Assembly (NCBI GenBank): GCA_029962745.1
Contig: CM057166.1
Location: 1,486,574 to 1,550,573, forward strand
Length of the DNA: 64,000 bases
Source: Echinometra lucunter
Taxonomy: Eukaryota; Echinodermata; Echinoidea; Camarodonta; Echinometridae
Reading direction: 5' to 3'
This document shows positions 22,900 to 35,200 of the stretch, in pieces. Position 1 is the stretch's first letter. Each line of letters begins with the position of its first letter. Below the pieces are notes generated by a model. That model was not told the origin of the DNA and ran no database searches. It was given only the letters and a program-made list of their open reading frames with translations. Position numbers and translations under genes: made by a program.

Positions 22900-23747
22900 T
22901 ATAACTGTTAAGTTAGATCTACTTACTCTCCACAGAGCTTGGCATTTTTACCTATCTTGTATAACGACAGTAGCCATTTTGCCACTTCAAAACAACCCCT
23001 GGAGTGGCTGGAAAATCTATTTCCCATGAGCCAATGACACTACCAGTACCAGCCCGACTGACACTCAGGACTAAAAAAAAATTGACATATGAAAAGCAAA
23101 ATTTAGATAAAAATTTATCGTAGGGAAGCTGGTAATAACTCACCGCTGTTTATGTTTCCCTGTCGTCCATTGTAATGCAGATTAAAATGGCAACTATCTT
23201 GCGCATGCGCATCGATGCGCAACTGGATGCAAGCGATCTTGCAGATGTTTTCACAAAATTTACGGCAAATCTTACGGCAAATCAATAGCGTCTTTGTCGA
23301 AGACAAGTCTGCTGTGCAACGTTCATGGACAATCCACATGATCCAGATGGCCCGGGTCTCAATGTCTCAGTCTCAATGTCTCAATATTTTCACAGTCCCT
23401 TCCTCATTTTCAAAGAAAATTACACTAAGGTCATCTTAGGTTTGTTTCTCTGTCCATTGGTGCTATTTGAGTCAAGGAATCTCTTCTAGTGTTTAGAATA
23501 TGCCCTATGCGTGAAATATGGATACCCACAAAGTTTGGACACACCACCGAATACAAGTCGATGGTATTTCAGTCATTATTTTTGTTCATTGATTATTGTT
23601 ACACTTGTAACCATGTCCAAAGTAATATAGCTCCTGTAATCCTATCATAACACTCATGCTGTGTTCCATTTTGAAAGAGAAAGTGCTTTTGAATTAATGA
23701 TAAACATATGTTTTCATTTTTTTCTTTCCTATTTTTATAAACGATAG

Positions 23748-26700
23748 GACCTAGTTTTTCTGGAACAGGTACAGGTGGTTCTACTCTACGACGCAGCGGC
23801 AGCATGGGGAGTCTGACAAAAAGGTCATCAGCCAACATTGCTGCCAATTTTGGAACTGGCTCAGGAACAATGTATGCTATCTTAAGTTTTTTCTTTTTTC
23901 AATTCTTAGAACATTTTATATTTTTTTCATTTCATTTGCTTATGAAATTTGCTGATCAGTGATAATTTTTTTTTTCATTATTTTCTTTTCCACCAAGACA
24001 TGAATTATTGACATGTCAAAATAAACGGTACATCATTAACCTGTCTAAATGAACATTCCGTTAAATGTACAATTCCCATAATTTGATTATTTTTTTTAAA
24101 AAATGGAATTCTTCAAATACAAAACTTGCAAGAGTTTGTTTTTATAAATAAGAAATTAATACTTTAAAGATTTTGTCCCACTTTTGTCATTTCTTGTTTG
24201 TCTGTATTATTCCTCCCCTCCCCTGAATCTACAAAATACATGTATATCTTTCTAATGATTGTAATTGCTTCAAATCCTTCAGCTTGATTGTTTGTGCCAG
24301 TAGTTTTAACTGTTTATGTAATTCAATTTATTTCTAATGAGATTGAAAACCGAATACATTACATCTCACAGAAAGACAAAAGATGAGCAAATATCAAATG
24401 TTAAAGTACGTGGAAAATCTATTGCTTGTATTAAATAATGCATTTATACTCTAGAACTATTGCTTTCAAAATGTCCAGGAAATCTACCAAGGCAGTTGAC
24501 TATGACAATCTTGAAGCAGAATACATCAAGAATCTTCAACAACAGATCTACTTCCTGGAGCTTGAAGCGAATTTTCTATATCCTTTGCATCATTTACGAA
24601 CCAGTTGAAATATATTGAGAAAATGATTAGTATACTAGTTCAGATTTGCTTATACCTTTATTTGATGCATTGTTAGTATCTGAGGCCGCATACACCATGT
24701 ATCAGCAAAAAGAATGAATTACTTAATGTGGTAATAACTGAGCAGATGTATTTCATTTGTGACCTTAACTCTTTCCTTTCACTCGAGACCAAGCCAAGAA
24801 AGCCACAGAGCTTCAGCCAAGGATGACTGAGGAAGCCAGTAAGATGCTCACTAGACTAAAGGTATTTGAAGGTTAATCACTACGTAGCCAACGTAATCAT
24901 TAAGGCTTGTTCAAAGATGCAGCAGCAAACCTCCGTGGTTAGCCTCTGTGTGTGTGTTTTTGTTTGGGGGTTTCTGGGAGGGGGGGGGGTGCACACGAAT
25001 GGATGGTATTTTGAGAAGGTTTTCAATTTTAAAAAATAAACTCCAAGGCAAAAATTGTAATTTATGCTGCCTTGCAGCAAAAAAGGTGCAGACCAATCAA
25101 ATTTGTATAAAGTTAGCACAAAGTAGGATGTCACGAGTATTGCCCGCACAGCTTTAGGCTTTTTTTTTTTTTTAGTGTGAACTGGAGTGACACAGGAATT
25201 CTGGCTATATGTGAACACTAAGAAAACCTCAGGGGGTTACCTGGTGGCTATGTGAATGGGCCTTTATTGTCAAAATGTCCAAATTGTGCCCGAAGGAGCA
25301 GCTACCTGTAGGTTTTCCAACAAAATCTACATAAACATAAAGAATGTGCTTCATATGTACCTTGCTATTTACAAGTGTGTTTTGTTTTTCTTCTTACCAT
25401 TATTTCCCTGTGATTGTTACTATGACAGATATCTAGCAAAGTAAAAAAAAAAAACTGTGGAAAGATTGTTCTCCTGGCTATTTAAATAGGTCTAGTTTCA
25501 TGATTCTAGGAACTGTTGCATTAATAGAATATCTGTGATTTTTTGTGTTTGTTTTTGTTTCATTCTCCTTTAAGACTTCAGATCAAGTGAGAGAGAGAAA
25601 AAGTAAGGGAGCAGTAAAAGTAAAAATTAAGAAAAATCATACAACCAAGAAAAAAAAACTCACCCTTTGATATGATTGCTGTTTGAGTAAACTTTTTAAA
25701 AAGTTGCAACGGTTGTTTATGGATTTGAGTATGCTCATAATTTCTAATATTTTGATTGTTCTTCAGGAGCTCCAATCTGATGTGGATAGTCTCCATCTTG
25801 AAGTGAGAAGGAAGGAATCCAACTTAGACATGGTCAGTACAGAGAAAGACAGACTGGATGGGAAACTCAGGATTTTATCAGGTAATACTAGGTCTGAAAC
25901 TAGCACAGAAGGGGGCTGTTGGAAAAAAAAAACAAAAGTAAAAAAAATAATAAAGGTGAAAAGTAAATCTCTCCCTTTTCCAAAAGCAAAAAAAAAAAGG
26001 CATGAAAGATCTCTCTTGAACAAGTAATATTTTATTTTTTAACTCGTGTCTTGTACACAGAAACTCCACCCCCTTTCACTTTGAAAAATCCAAAATATTG
26101 AAATCTTAAAGAAAAATAAATTCACTGATTAATTTTACTCTTTCTGTTTATCCGTTTGATGGAATATCATATTAACCATACATACAAATGTATGTGACCA
26201 TTAGAGGATCGTGTTGGAAACTATGGTACCCAAGAAATGATGTGAATTCAACTATTTTTTGTAGGGGCTGGGCTGGGTTTTGGGTTAGGTACTACATGTA
26301 TGTTTGGCTTGATGTGCAGAATTTCCATGGGAGCAATTGTTGCCAGAGCAAATGTCATGGAACCGGAGAGAACATTTTCTCATTTGTGGAATATGATTGT
26401 CCATCATTTACTAGATAACCACCAACGTGAGAAGAGACTCCTGGTGGAAGAAGTGGTCCAGCTGAAGAAACAGAACGAGATGATCCAACGTGAGATCCAC
26501 GACAGAGAACAGCAGATAAACATGGCGAGGGGAGAGCTAGAGAAAGGTTCCTCCTCTCTGTCCACAGCAGAACATCATATTAAAATGCTGGAGTCAGAGG
26601 TGAGTTCGAAATTGATGGCTCATTTTCAGATAGACAGACATATATTTAAAGATAAACTTGAGTTCTGATCATGTGATTACAATGTGAGGGAATCTGTATA

Positions 26701-27860
26701 GAAAGTATTTGCAAAAGGTTGATGAAGTAGTTCATAAAAATTGACATATTCCTTGAGGTTTTGAAGCTTTGATAGATAAATGAATGATTAAATAAATCAA
26801 GGAAAAGTAAATAAATATATGTATGAAAATAAAAATAAATTCATAAATTCATAAGTAGATAAAAGTTCAAATCTTTGAGCAATATAGAATTGAAAAAAAA
26901 TTGATTTGTAAGAACCACAGCATCAAGCATTACCAGAAAAATATAACTTGAAAATGCCATTTGTCAATGTAGATGTACATGCATTGTCCAGACCATCTGC
27001 TTATTATGAATAAAAGCAGAACAAAATAAAACAAAGATACAGTGTTTTGTCCTTGTTCTTGTTTTTGTATTTGTTTTCATTTTTATGCCTCCACCCACCG
27101 AAGCTGGGTGCCGGAGACATTATGTTTTCGGGTTGTACATCCGTCCGTACGTCTGTCCGTCAGTCCCGTTTTTGTTCTCGCGCTAACTTTAGAACCATTT
27201 GACAGATCAACTTCAAACTTGGTTCATGTATGTTTATGGGAAGGGCAAAGATCTGATTAGATTTTGGGGTCACGAGGTTCAAGGTCAAAGGTTGTAGAGG
27301 TCATTATATACATGAAAATGGCTCGTTCTCACAATAACTTAATAACCATGTTAGGGATCAACTTCAAACGTAAGTTGTGTATGCATGTGGGAGGAACAAT
27401 GATCTTATTAAATTTTGGGATCACAAGGTCAAAGGTCTTGCATACATTATGCATACATGTCATCATACATGTCATTGTATGCATGAAAAATTGCTCATTC
27501 TCGCGATAATTTCAGAACCAACTCTTAATATGGCAGACACATTGTCATTTATATAGAACCATTTTTCCATTTTTTTACTCTAAATGTATCCTTTTACATT
27601 TCCCATAATTAAAAGTGATATACTTCTGATCTCCCATAGGCAGAGGAATAAATTTTGACCGCGTACGGTCGAGGATTCATCTAGTTTGTTATTTATTCAC
27701 TAGTATCTTTTGTTTAAACAATTAGCCTTGCAAGAAATCAAGTGATTATGCAAGGTTTTTGTATTTCTCATTTCAGGTCCAACAAAAATCAGATACTTTG
27801 AGAGCTACCCAGCTGGCTTTGGAAGAAAAGAGAACAGAATTGCTGAAAACTCAAACCCAA
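23748..27860 (+). CDS. Coiled-coil protein gene, 5' exons (copy A, truncated by gap)
   Basis: Exons: 23748-23871, 24479-24577, 24783-24861, 25767-25881, 26415-26599, and 27777-27860 running into the N gap. Phases are continuous throughout. The N-terminal part is Gly/Ser/Thr-rich and low-complexity with basic patches (GSMGSLTKRSSANIAANFG). It is followed by a long acidic/basic heptad-type region (KAVDYDNLEAEYIKNLQQQI, then LQSDVDSLHLEVRRKESNL, then REKRLLVEEVVQLKKQNEMI) predicted to form a continuous coiled coil. I do not recognise the family with certainty. Ciliary, centrosomal or cytoskeletal coiled-coil proteins are plausible by composition only. The intron between the second and third listed exons is U12-type AT-AC. 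The first listed exon starts in phase 1, so a short upstream exon is needed. A candidate is the ATG at 23325 (MDNPHDPDGPG), but its donor (GTCTCA) is weak. The gene is divergent from and head-to-head with VPS11, about 1.5-1.9 kb away. Confidence 0.85.
24578..24782 (+). other. U12-type AT-AC intron (copy A)
   Basis: The intron opens with ATATCCTTT, the canonical U12 AT-AC donor, and ends in AC. A CCTTAAC branch-point match lies at 24763-24769, with the branch adenosine about 14 nt from the 3' end, inside the narrow U12 window. Splicing at these points joins ...AATTTTCT to TCGAGACC..., giving the uninterrupted reading NFLRDQAKKATE. No GT-AG pairing nearby keeps the frame as well. It would be processed by the minor spliceosome (U11/U12, U4atac/U6atac). 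Confidence 0.93.
24902..25265 (+). mobile_element. AAGGCTTG-type MITE (coiled-coil gene intron, contig 1)
   Basis: Starts AAGGCTTGTTCAAAGATG and ends CTATGTGAATGGGCCTTT, inverted over about 16 bp with mismatches. The interior has GCTGCCTTGCAGCAAAAAAG and GACCAATCAAATTTGTATAA as in related copies. It sits in the intron after exon 24783-24861. Confidence 0.65.
27085..27520. repeat. Dispersed ~150-170 bp repeat array (TCAACTTCAAAC type)
   Basis: About 2.3 degenerate units in the coiled-coil gene intron before exon 27777. Each has a TTCTC(G/A)CG(A/C)TAA segment, GATCAACTTCAAAC, a GATCT.ATTA.ATTTTGGG block and TCACAAGGTCAAAGGT. The array is preceded by CATCCGTCCGTACGTCTGTC at 27140. It resembles a repeat type common in marine invertebrate genomes; no coding capacity seen. 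Confidence 0.7.
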
Positions 27861-28360
27861 NNNNNNNNNNNNNNNNNNNNNNNNNNNNNNNNNNNNNNNN
27901 NNNNNNNNNNNNNNNNNNNNNNNNNNNNNNNNNNNNNNNNNNNNNNNNNNNNNNNNNNNNNNNNNNNNNNNNNNNNNNNNNNNNNNNNNNNNNNNNNNNN
28001 NNNNNNNNNNNNNNNNNNNNNNNNNNNNNNNNNNNNNNNNNNNNNNNNNNNNNNNNNNNNNNNNNNNNNNNNNNNNNNNNNNNNNNNNNNNNNNNNNNNN
28101 NNNNNNNNNNNNNNNNNNNNNNNNNNNNNNNNNNNNNNNNNNNNNNNNNNNNNNNNNNNNNNNNNNNNNNNNNNNNNNNNNNNNNNNNNNNNNNNNNNNN
28201 NNNNNNNNNNNNNNNNNNNNNNNNNNNNNNNNNNNNNNNNNNNNNNNNNNNNNNNNNNNNNNNNNNNNNNNNNNNNNNNNNNNNNNNNNNNNNNNNNNNN
28301 NNNNNNNNNNNNNNNNNNNNNNNNNNNNNNNNNNNNNNNNNNNNNNNNNNNNNNNNNNNN
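27861..28360. other. Assembly gap (500 N)
   Basis: Exactly 500 unknown bases, a conventional fixed-size placeholder. It separates contig 1 (inside the coiled-coil gene) from contig 2 (inside VPS11 intron 10). Confidence 0.99.
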
Positions 28361-28806
28361 TTGTCTGTCTCATTAAAAGGCTGAATGAAAACTCTTTAGT
28401 ATTGACTCTGAAGGGATTATCAGATTACGCTCAATCTTGTACTAGTTGCTAAGATTGCTAGATTTTGAAAGGCAGAATAATTACTGAGTTGTGTACACAT
28501 TTCAATGTGTAGATTTTCACCCAGCATGCTGTCATACCGCCCCCCCCCCCATGGTAATTTCAAATCATAGAAAAATAATAAAAGCACATTTCTACATTGC
28601 AGATGGGCCCCAAAGCTGGAAAGATGGTAGATTAACAGATGAAATACCAGAAAATTATAAAAATCAACTTTTCGACCACAACCTCACTATTTTAGCTGTG
28701 TACTTAAAAAACTCCATTGCAACTTATTGGTTATTTTGTGGTGGAGGGTCACAAATGATGTCTTTCAAAGGCTACTGTCAGTCGCTACATTTCACTTTAG
28801 CCTGCT

Positions 28807-28941
28807 ACTCCAGTCTCTTATGACAGCATCAAAGAACCATTTATGAGGTCTTCATTTAGACTTCTCTCCACACAGACAACCTTCTATGAATCTAATCATT
28901 ACCGGTATGCTTCCATGATGCAATATGTGTCCCAACCATTT
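28807..28941 (-). pseudogene. LINE reverse-transcriptase C-terminal remnant (copy B)
   Basis: This is the contig 2 counterpart of the remnant at 5275-5411, with a few substitutions. Its presence in both copies shows that the LINE fragment predates their split and predates the DIRS insertion next to it. Confidence 0.6.
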
Positions 28942-29226
28942 TTAAATAGTGAAAATATGCATACAGTGATAATGATAGCTAAAAGAATTTGATTATAAAT
29001 GCCTCCATTGATATAGCTAGTAAACTAAAGTTTACATGTGAAAAGTTTCAAGCAACAAATTACAGATATAAATCAACAAGGCTAAAAACTGCAGAGATGT
29101 TTAAATATCAATAAACTTATAATGTCTAGTCACATCTGACGCAACGTCCATGAAGAGGGAGGAAAAACTTTCTCATGAAATGACCTCACTGTAAGAACAC
29201 TGAAAACAGAGTACTGGTGTACTTAC

Positions 29227-32200
29227 TTTCCTGTCTCCACCGAGCACATAGAGGGAGCCCCACTCTTGAATGATGTCGAGCACTTCGGGGACTGGTGCAG
29301 AATAAGCTGGAGGAGAGATTAATGATAATGAATAATAATTGATTCACTTGAACTGTTCACATATGTAGAAATGAAAGACTCAGCCAACATAATTTTGTTA
29401 TTGATTGGTAATTTGAGACATTTGATATCCCACATGGTCTCATCAATAGTTACACTGTCATATAAATTTTCAAGACTGGACATCCAGTTATCCCTGAGGC
29501 AAGGTCCCAGAAGCAGATGGATGCATAAACAACCAGTCAACGTCTTTCAGTGCTCATCAATACCCTTTATACCATATTCATACCATACTACCAGTCATAG
29601 TCCCCGGCATGTACAAATAGGGGTGGGGGATGGGGGGGGGGGGGTGGGGGATTAGACCTTGACCTTACCAATAAACTTATTCTGGATGTCATAGACAGTC
29701 ACTGTGTCCATCACTCTGGATACGCCTTCCCTGTATGATACAAAGATGAAGAAGGGATTATGATAATGTCAATTGTAAGGAACCTACAGAAAAAAGAAGA
29801 GCCAATTCAGAATTAAGCTTGTTCACATATGACTCGGCAATCCCCCAGAGTTTTTGCGTGTGAATGAATGGTATCTGAGGAGGAAAAAAACAAAAAAAGA
29901 GAGAAAAAAAAAAAGAGAGAGAAAAAAACCCACTGAGGCAAAAGGCTTTTTTTTTTTGCCTCCTGGTGGCAAAAAGATGTTGACCAGTCAAATTCTCATA
30001 AATTTAGTGAAAATTTTGGCGAGACTCTCGTTTCTTTGAGTGTGAACTATTACTGACACATTAATGTGCATCTCATTATCATAAGTGGAGATGTAAAAAC
30101 AAAAAAGTGGGGATTTGCTGCTGGATATCTGAATGAGCCTTTAACATCCTGTATGAAGGAATGAATCTCATTAACATTCAATACTAAGCAAAGTACTACT
30201 TGCTCTCTTTTATTCAGATATGTTATCTCTCCTGAATAATTTCTATCATATGTGTGAAGAAATAAACATCAACCTATCTACACGTATATATCTCAAAATA
30301 TGCATGTTTACTTTTAATCCATAACAATCCAAACCTACTCCCTGTATGGAGTATCCATCTACGGTATTTATTTATCTATCCATCTATCTATCTACATGTA
30401 TCTATGTATCTATCTACCTACTTATCCACATATAAACACATATATCCCCTCCCGCTCCCTCCCTCTCTCTCTCTCTCTCTGTACATTGCATCTGCCAGTC
30501 CACTGATCTATTCAGTACTTATGCCCTCTATCTATCTATGTAGCCATTTATCTTCTCTCTTTCTTTCTGTTATCTTCCTGCTGATCTATCTGTCTATCTG
30601 TTTATTTCTCACCCTGCAATCTGTCTTGGTATGGTCTTGTTGTCCTTTGTAACCACAACCAGGTACCCTCGGAAATAATGGAGTATGGTCTTCCGCCCTT
30701 CGAATGCCAGGCATGGGCCACGCCCATCAGGCTGGTAGAAGTACACCGCCTAACAACAGATCAAAGATAATTTTTATTTCTTTCAAATCTAACAAACAAA
30801 AATCCTAAAACAAAACATAAAATGATTTTGCGGTAAACTGTACATGTATGCTTATAGATCAGAGTGTAATGTGACTTTCTCTCATTCAAATTGACATTAA
30901 CCCTTTCAACCCTGAATTACTTGGGACGGTCGTGACCCTCACCCTGAATTATTTGCACACATAAAGCATATTTTGCTAAGTAAATGACTGAATACATTGC
31001 TAATAGGCCTACTATGTAAGATGAATTGTTTTTATGTTCAATTTGCCTTGGTACTAATGAATAATAATGATGATAATCAACAATAGTAATTTTAGTTATA
31101 AAAATCATTTCTACATTCACTGACTGTGACACGCCCCCTTGGCTTTGTTTACTTCGACGACCACGAACATGATCACCTATTCCAGCCCTAACCAGCATCC
31201 CAGCTGTTATTTTCCCCGCTGGTACCCTTGTGCACCTTCTTGTACAGCAGATAATTCATTTTCTGTGTCCGTTTCATCTTCAAAATCACTGCTTTGACTA
31301 CAATAAAACTTATCAATAGCTTCATCATAATCAGCAGATGTTTCACCTCAGATAATCGCACAAGAATCCTCGATCTGCAGAGCAGTATTTTTTGCCATTT
31401 TTGTCGTCCAAAACTTCCAAATCCAAGCCGTATTGCTAGGCTGGATCTCTCCACACCGTATTGTATCATGAGATGGCATCATTTATGCATGTATAAGGTC
31501 ACCTGACAGTTAAAAGTCACATTATCAAAGTCACATGAGTTCTGGCTGGAAAACCGGCCTTTCGGGTATATGCAGGTTCTGCGCGCGGGCGGTTTTCTTA
31601 CCTTTCGGATTCAGAGGGTTAATATAACCTGTGCATTAATATTTGTGAAGGAATAAATGCAAAACTAAAAGGCAGTGAAATTATGACTACCTGGATAATT
31701 TCAGCCAAAGCAGTATTCAAGCATGGAATTTAGCAATTAAAAAAAAATATCAATCCCAGTGCTTTTAAAGGGGGCACCCAATGCTGAAACAAGGTTAGTT
31801 CATTTGAAAGAGCGTGATTTTATTAGCAGAAAATCATCTGCCTAAAGTTTTTTAAAAAGTCGTGTTGCCAAGGAAACACCCAAATGTGGTAAGATTTCAG
31901 GATATTTTTGACCCCTCAGCTGTGACCAAGTTTCAACTAGGTACCCACTTTGACGTCAAAATGACATCAAAGTGGGTACCTTGTCGCGCACTTCTAGCAT
32001 AATGCGCGCAAGGTATAATACATATTGTACAGTCTAGCGCGCAGCACAACTACAATGCGCGAAGCTGGGTACCCACTTTGACGTCATACCTCACACTCAA
32101 ATTGTTTTACTTTTTATGAGAAAATTAGCCAAAATGCATTGATTTCGATTGAAAATCATCATATTTTTAATGTTATTCTCCTTATAATTATATTCTCGAT

Positions 32201-35200
32201 CATATCTCAAAAAAATGTTTACCATTGTGTAATCACTTTAAAATGCTAATTATTTCAATAAGAGAGGGAAACATGGAATTTGCTTCTCTTCTCCATAACA
32301 CAGAAAGTGGTGAATGCTTCCTTAGCTATGAAATCTTACGTGTACATAATGAACCACAGGACGAATTTTCGGACAAATATCACTTACATCGTTTCTGCCG
32401 ATGACAAACTGGTGATCTTGTGTGGCATCACTAATAACTGCACAATGAGGTAAACAGCCATGGTGGTCAAGAATTTCCTAAAGGCAAAAAAAAAAGCAAC
32501 CAAAACTTAAGATCATAACTAATTCAAACAGAATAAAGTATCATGGTTGCCTGTGACTTTTTAACAAAATTAATTATGATATGCAAATATAAACAATTTA
32601 TAATTATGATCTATACGTAATTTTATTCCAAAATAATTTTGATTTAAATTTAAATGTAAATATGTAGGTCAGTTTAATCTATTGTACTTAAGGCATGGCT
32701 CAACTCAACACGAACAAGTACCATGACACTTGGAGCCCTTAAAATTTTGGTCTGGACACCAAGAATTTAAAAATATCAACAGGGCTCAATGCATGCAGGC
32801 CCTGATGTTTCAATGCGGACCCCTACAGAAAAGGTTAGTGTGGAACCCTTCTTCAGAGCACTGTACATTGATCTCAAGATTTGTTGACTTAACTAAGGAG
32901 CAACCATTTATGGCCTTTGAAAGTACATTGCCATTTTAACTTTGTTATACTCACCACAAAGACATGTTTGATGACAATATTACATATACAACTAATGACT
33001 ACAAATTTGTCTAATAATCACCATCACCATTCCCACAAACTTTAACAAAAATATATCTATCACCCACTGTGCAATACTCACTGTGCGGACATCCTTGGTG
33101 CCGATATGACATGCAATGACAGAATCTTCTGTGGATATGAATAGAACGTTACTGCGTGGGGTGTGTCTGAATGCCAGACCCGTCACCTGCGAACGACCCT
33201 TGTGCACCACCTTGGGTGACTTACTGTGTCTGTAATATTGAATGGGTAGAAAAAAAGAGCATAAATAGTAAGTGAGCAGCTCAACTTACTATTAGAGTAG
33301 TGGCTGGTAACAGCAAGGTTTCCCCTCTTAACCCATTTGTGACAGAGGTCCACATTTTGTGGTTTGGCCTAATATCTTTTGATGCAAAGTCCTAAAAATC
33401 ATACCAAATACATGAGCAGAAAGAGCAAAAAATTCTACACAAACTGTGCCCATTTTGGTTGCGTCAATATTTGTTGTTTGATGCTGAAAATTTTTAAAAG
33501 GAAAATAAGCATTAAAATCCTTAAGTTGGCAATGTGATAGAAAGTTTAAAATCACCGTTTTCCCCTGCAAATTGGCAACTTTTTGACTTCTCATCATAAT
33601 TTGTCAATTTATATTCATTTCAGATACATGACGTTTTACAAGAAAAATGTAGCAATAAAATAAAAATGTTGGTGTTGCCAATTTGAAGAATAAAAGCTGA
33701 TCAAATTAGGCTTTAAATAATTCCAGTCACGAATGGGTTAAATATGATATATGAAGAAAATCTGTTATTCTCTTATAAGGTAGGTACTTTCAATATTAGA
33801 ATACACTTCATGAGCCTTAGGCAAGAAAGAGTTACACTGGATACAGAACATAAAAACATAAGAACATAGAAACACACAGTATGTAACATTAACAACAAGG
33901 ACAGAAAATTGAATTCCACGAATCTTAAAGGCATTGGCTAACTTTGTGAGTAGCTGATTTAAAAATTCTCAAACTAAGATGAAACATGTGTATGAGTACT
34001 TGCATTTGTACTCAAAAAACCCTGAAACCAACCATAATTTGGAATGGAAAAGTGTAAGTTAGACGCAAACAACGATTTTATTATACTTCGTCCCACGAGA
34101 CAATCACTAAGAGGACCACTTTGCTTGAATTTGAAAATGCCGTTATGTGCCTCCCGCAGCGTTATACGCCAATACACAGAGTACGGTAAGGTGAGTCATA
34201 CACGCATGCGCACTCCTTATGTCTATTCTGTGCAACCGACCCTCGTATATTTTTCAAACATTGGTTCACATTTTTGATATTTAAAAATACTTCCTGTGGA
34301 TATTATACTTTGAAACTTTCAGACTGGTATTATTACACTATAACCCTTATGTTTATCCCATTTTCAAGTAACAAAACAAGATTTTTTAAAATCATAACAA
34401 TGTTAACCAATGTCTTTAATAAAAATTCACCATGAAAAAACACCATGGATGGTCCGATACCAATATCACTACCCTCATAACTATAAATCCCCATTGATTT
34501 CTTCACATCAGAGATCCCCAATTTTTATGACCAACATGATTATCATTATCATTGTGATCAACAGTAATATTACCATTATCATCAGCAGCTTTCTCCTCCT
34601 CCTCCTCAATACTAACATCTCCATCAATATCATCATCCTCTTCATTATCATTATCATCATCAATAATCGTCATCCTCTTCATAATCATCATTGTAACCAT
34701 CAACATTATCATCACCATCAACATTATCATCATCATCATCGTTTTCATCATCATCAACATTGGTCATCATCATCATCACCATCAACATTACCATGATCAA
34801 TTGTCGTCACCATCATCATCACCATCAACATTAGTCATCATCCTGATCACCATCAACGTTATCATTGTCATCAATCATCATCTGTGTTTACCTATCCCTA
34901 GTAACATCACCCTTGAAGAGTGTCACAGTTCCATCTTGGAATCCTATGGCCATCATGTTAAGGTTCTCGCTGACTGCTATGGCCGTCACGTTGGCTGTTA
35001 CATTGCTCCCTGGCAATGCACGGGTTATCCTGCTGCATGATGGGTTGTTGGACTTATCACGCTACATTATAGATAGAAGAAAATGAAATAAATGGTTTGC
35101 AAATCATTTTCTTGCATCATTCCATCAACTACTACCCAATTTCCTTGACCCTTAACTCTTGAGATTAATGAAAATAGACAACAGGTCTAGTTGTAAAACT

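Noticed and set aside
26188..26418. Plus-strand frames just upstream of exon 26415
   Set aside because: Intronic; the AG at 26413-26414 and phase agreement place the exon start at 26415.
27759..28376. Open frames composed mostly of X
   Set aside because: They run across the 500-N assembly gap; only 27777-27860 is supported as an exon. The same applies around 47279-48028, where only the LINE C-terminus at 47921-48028 is supported.
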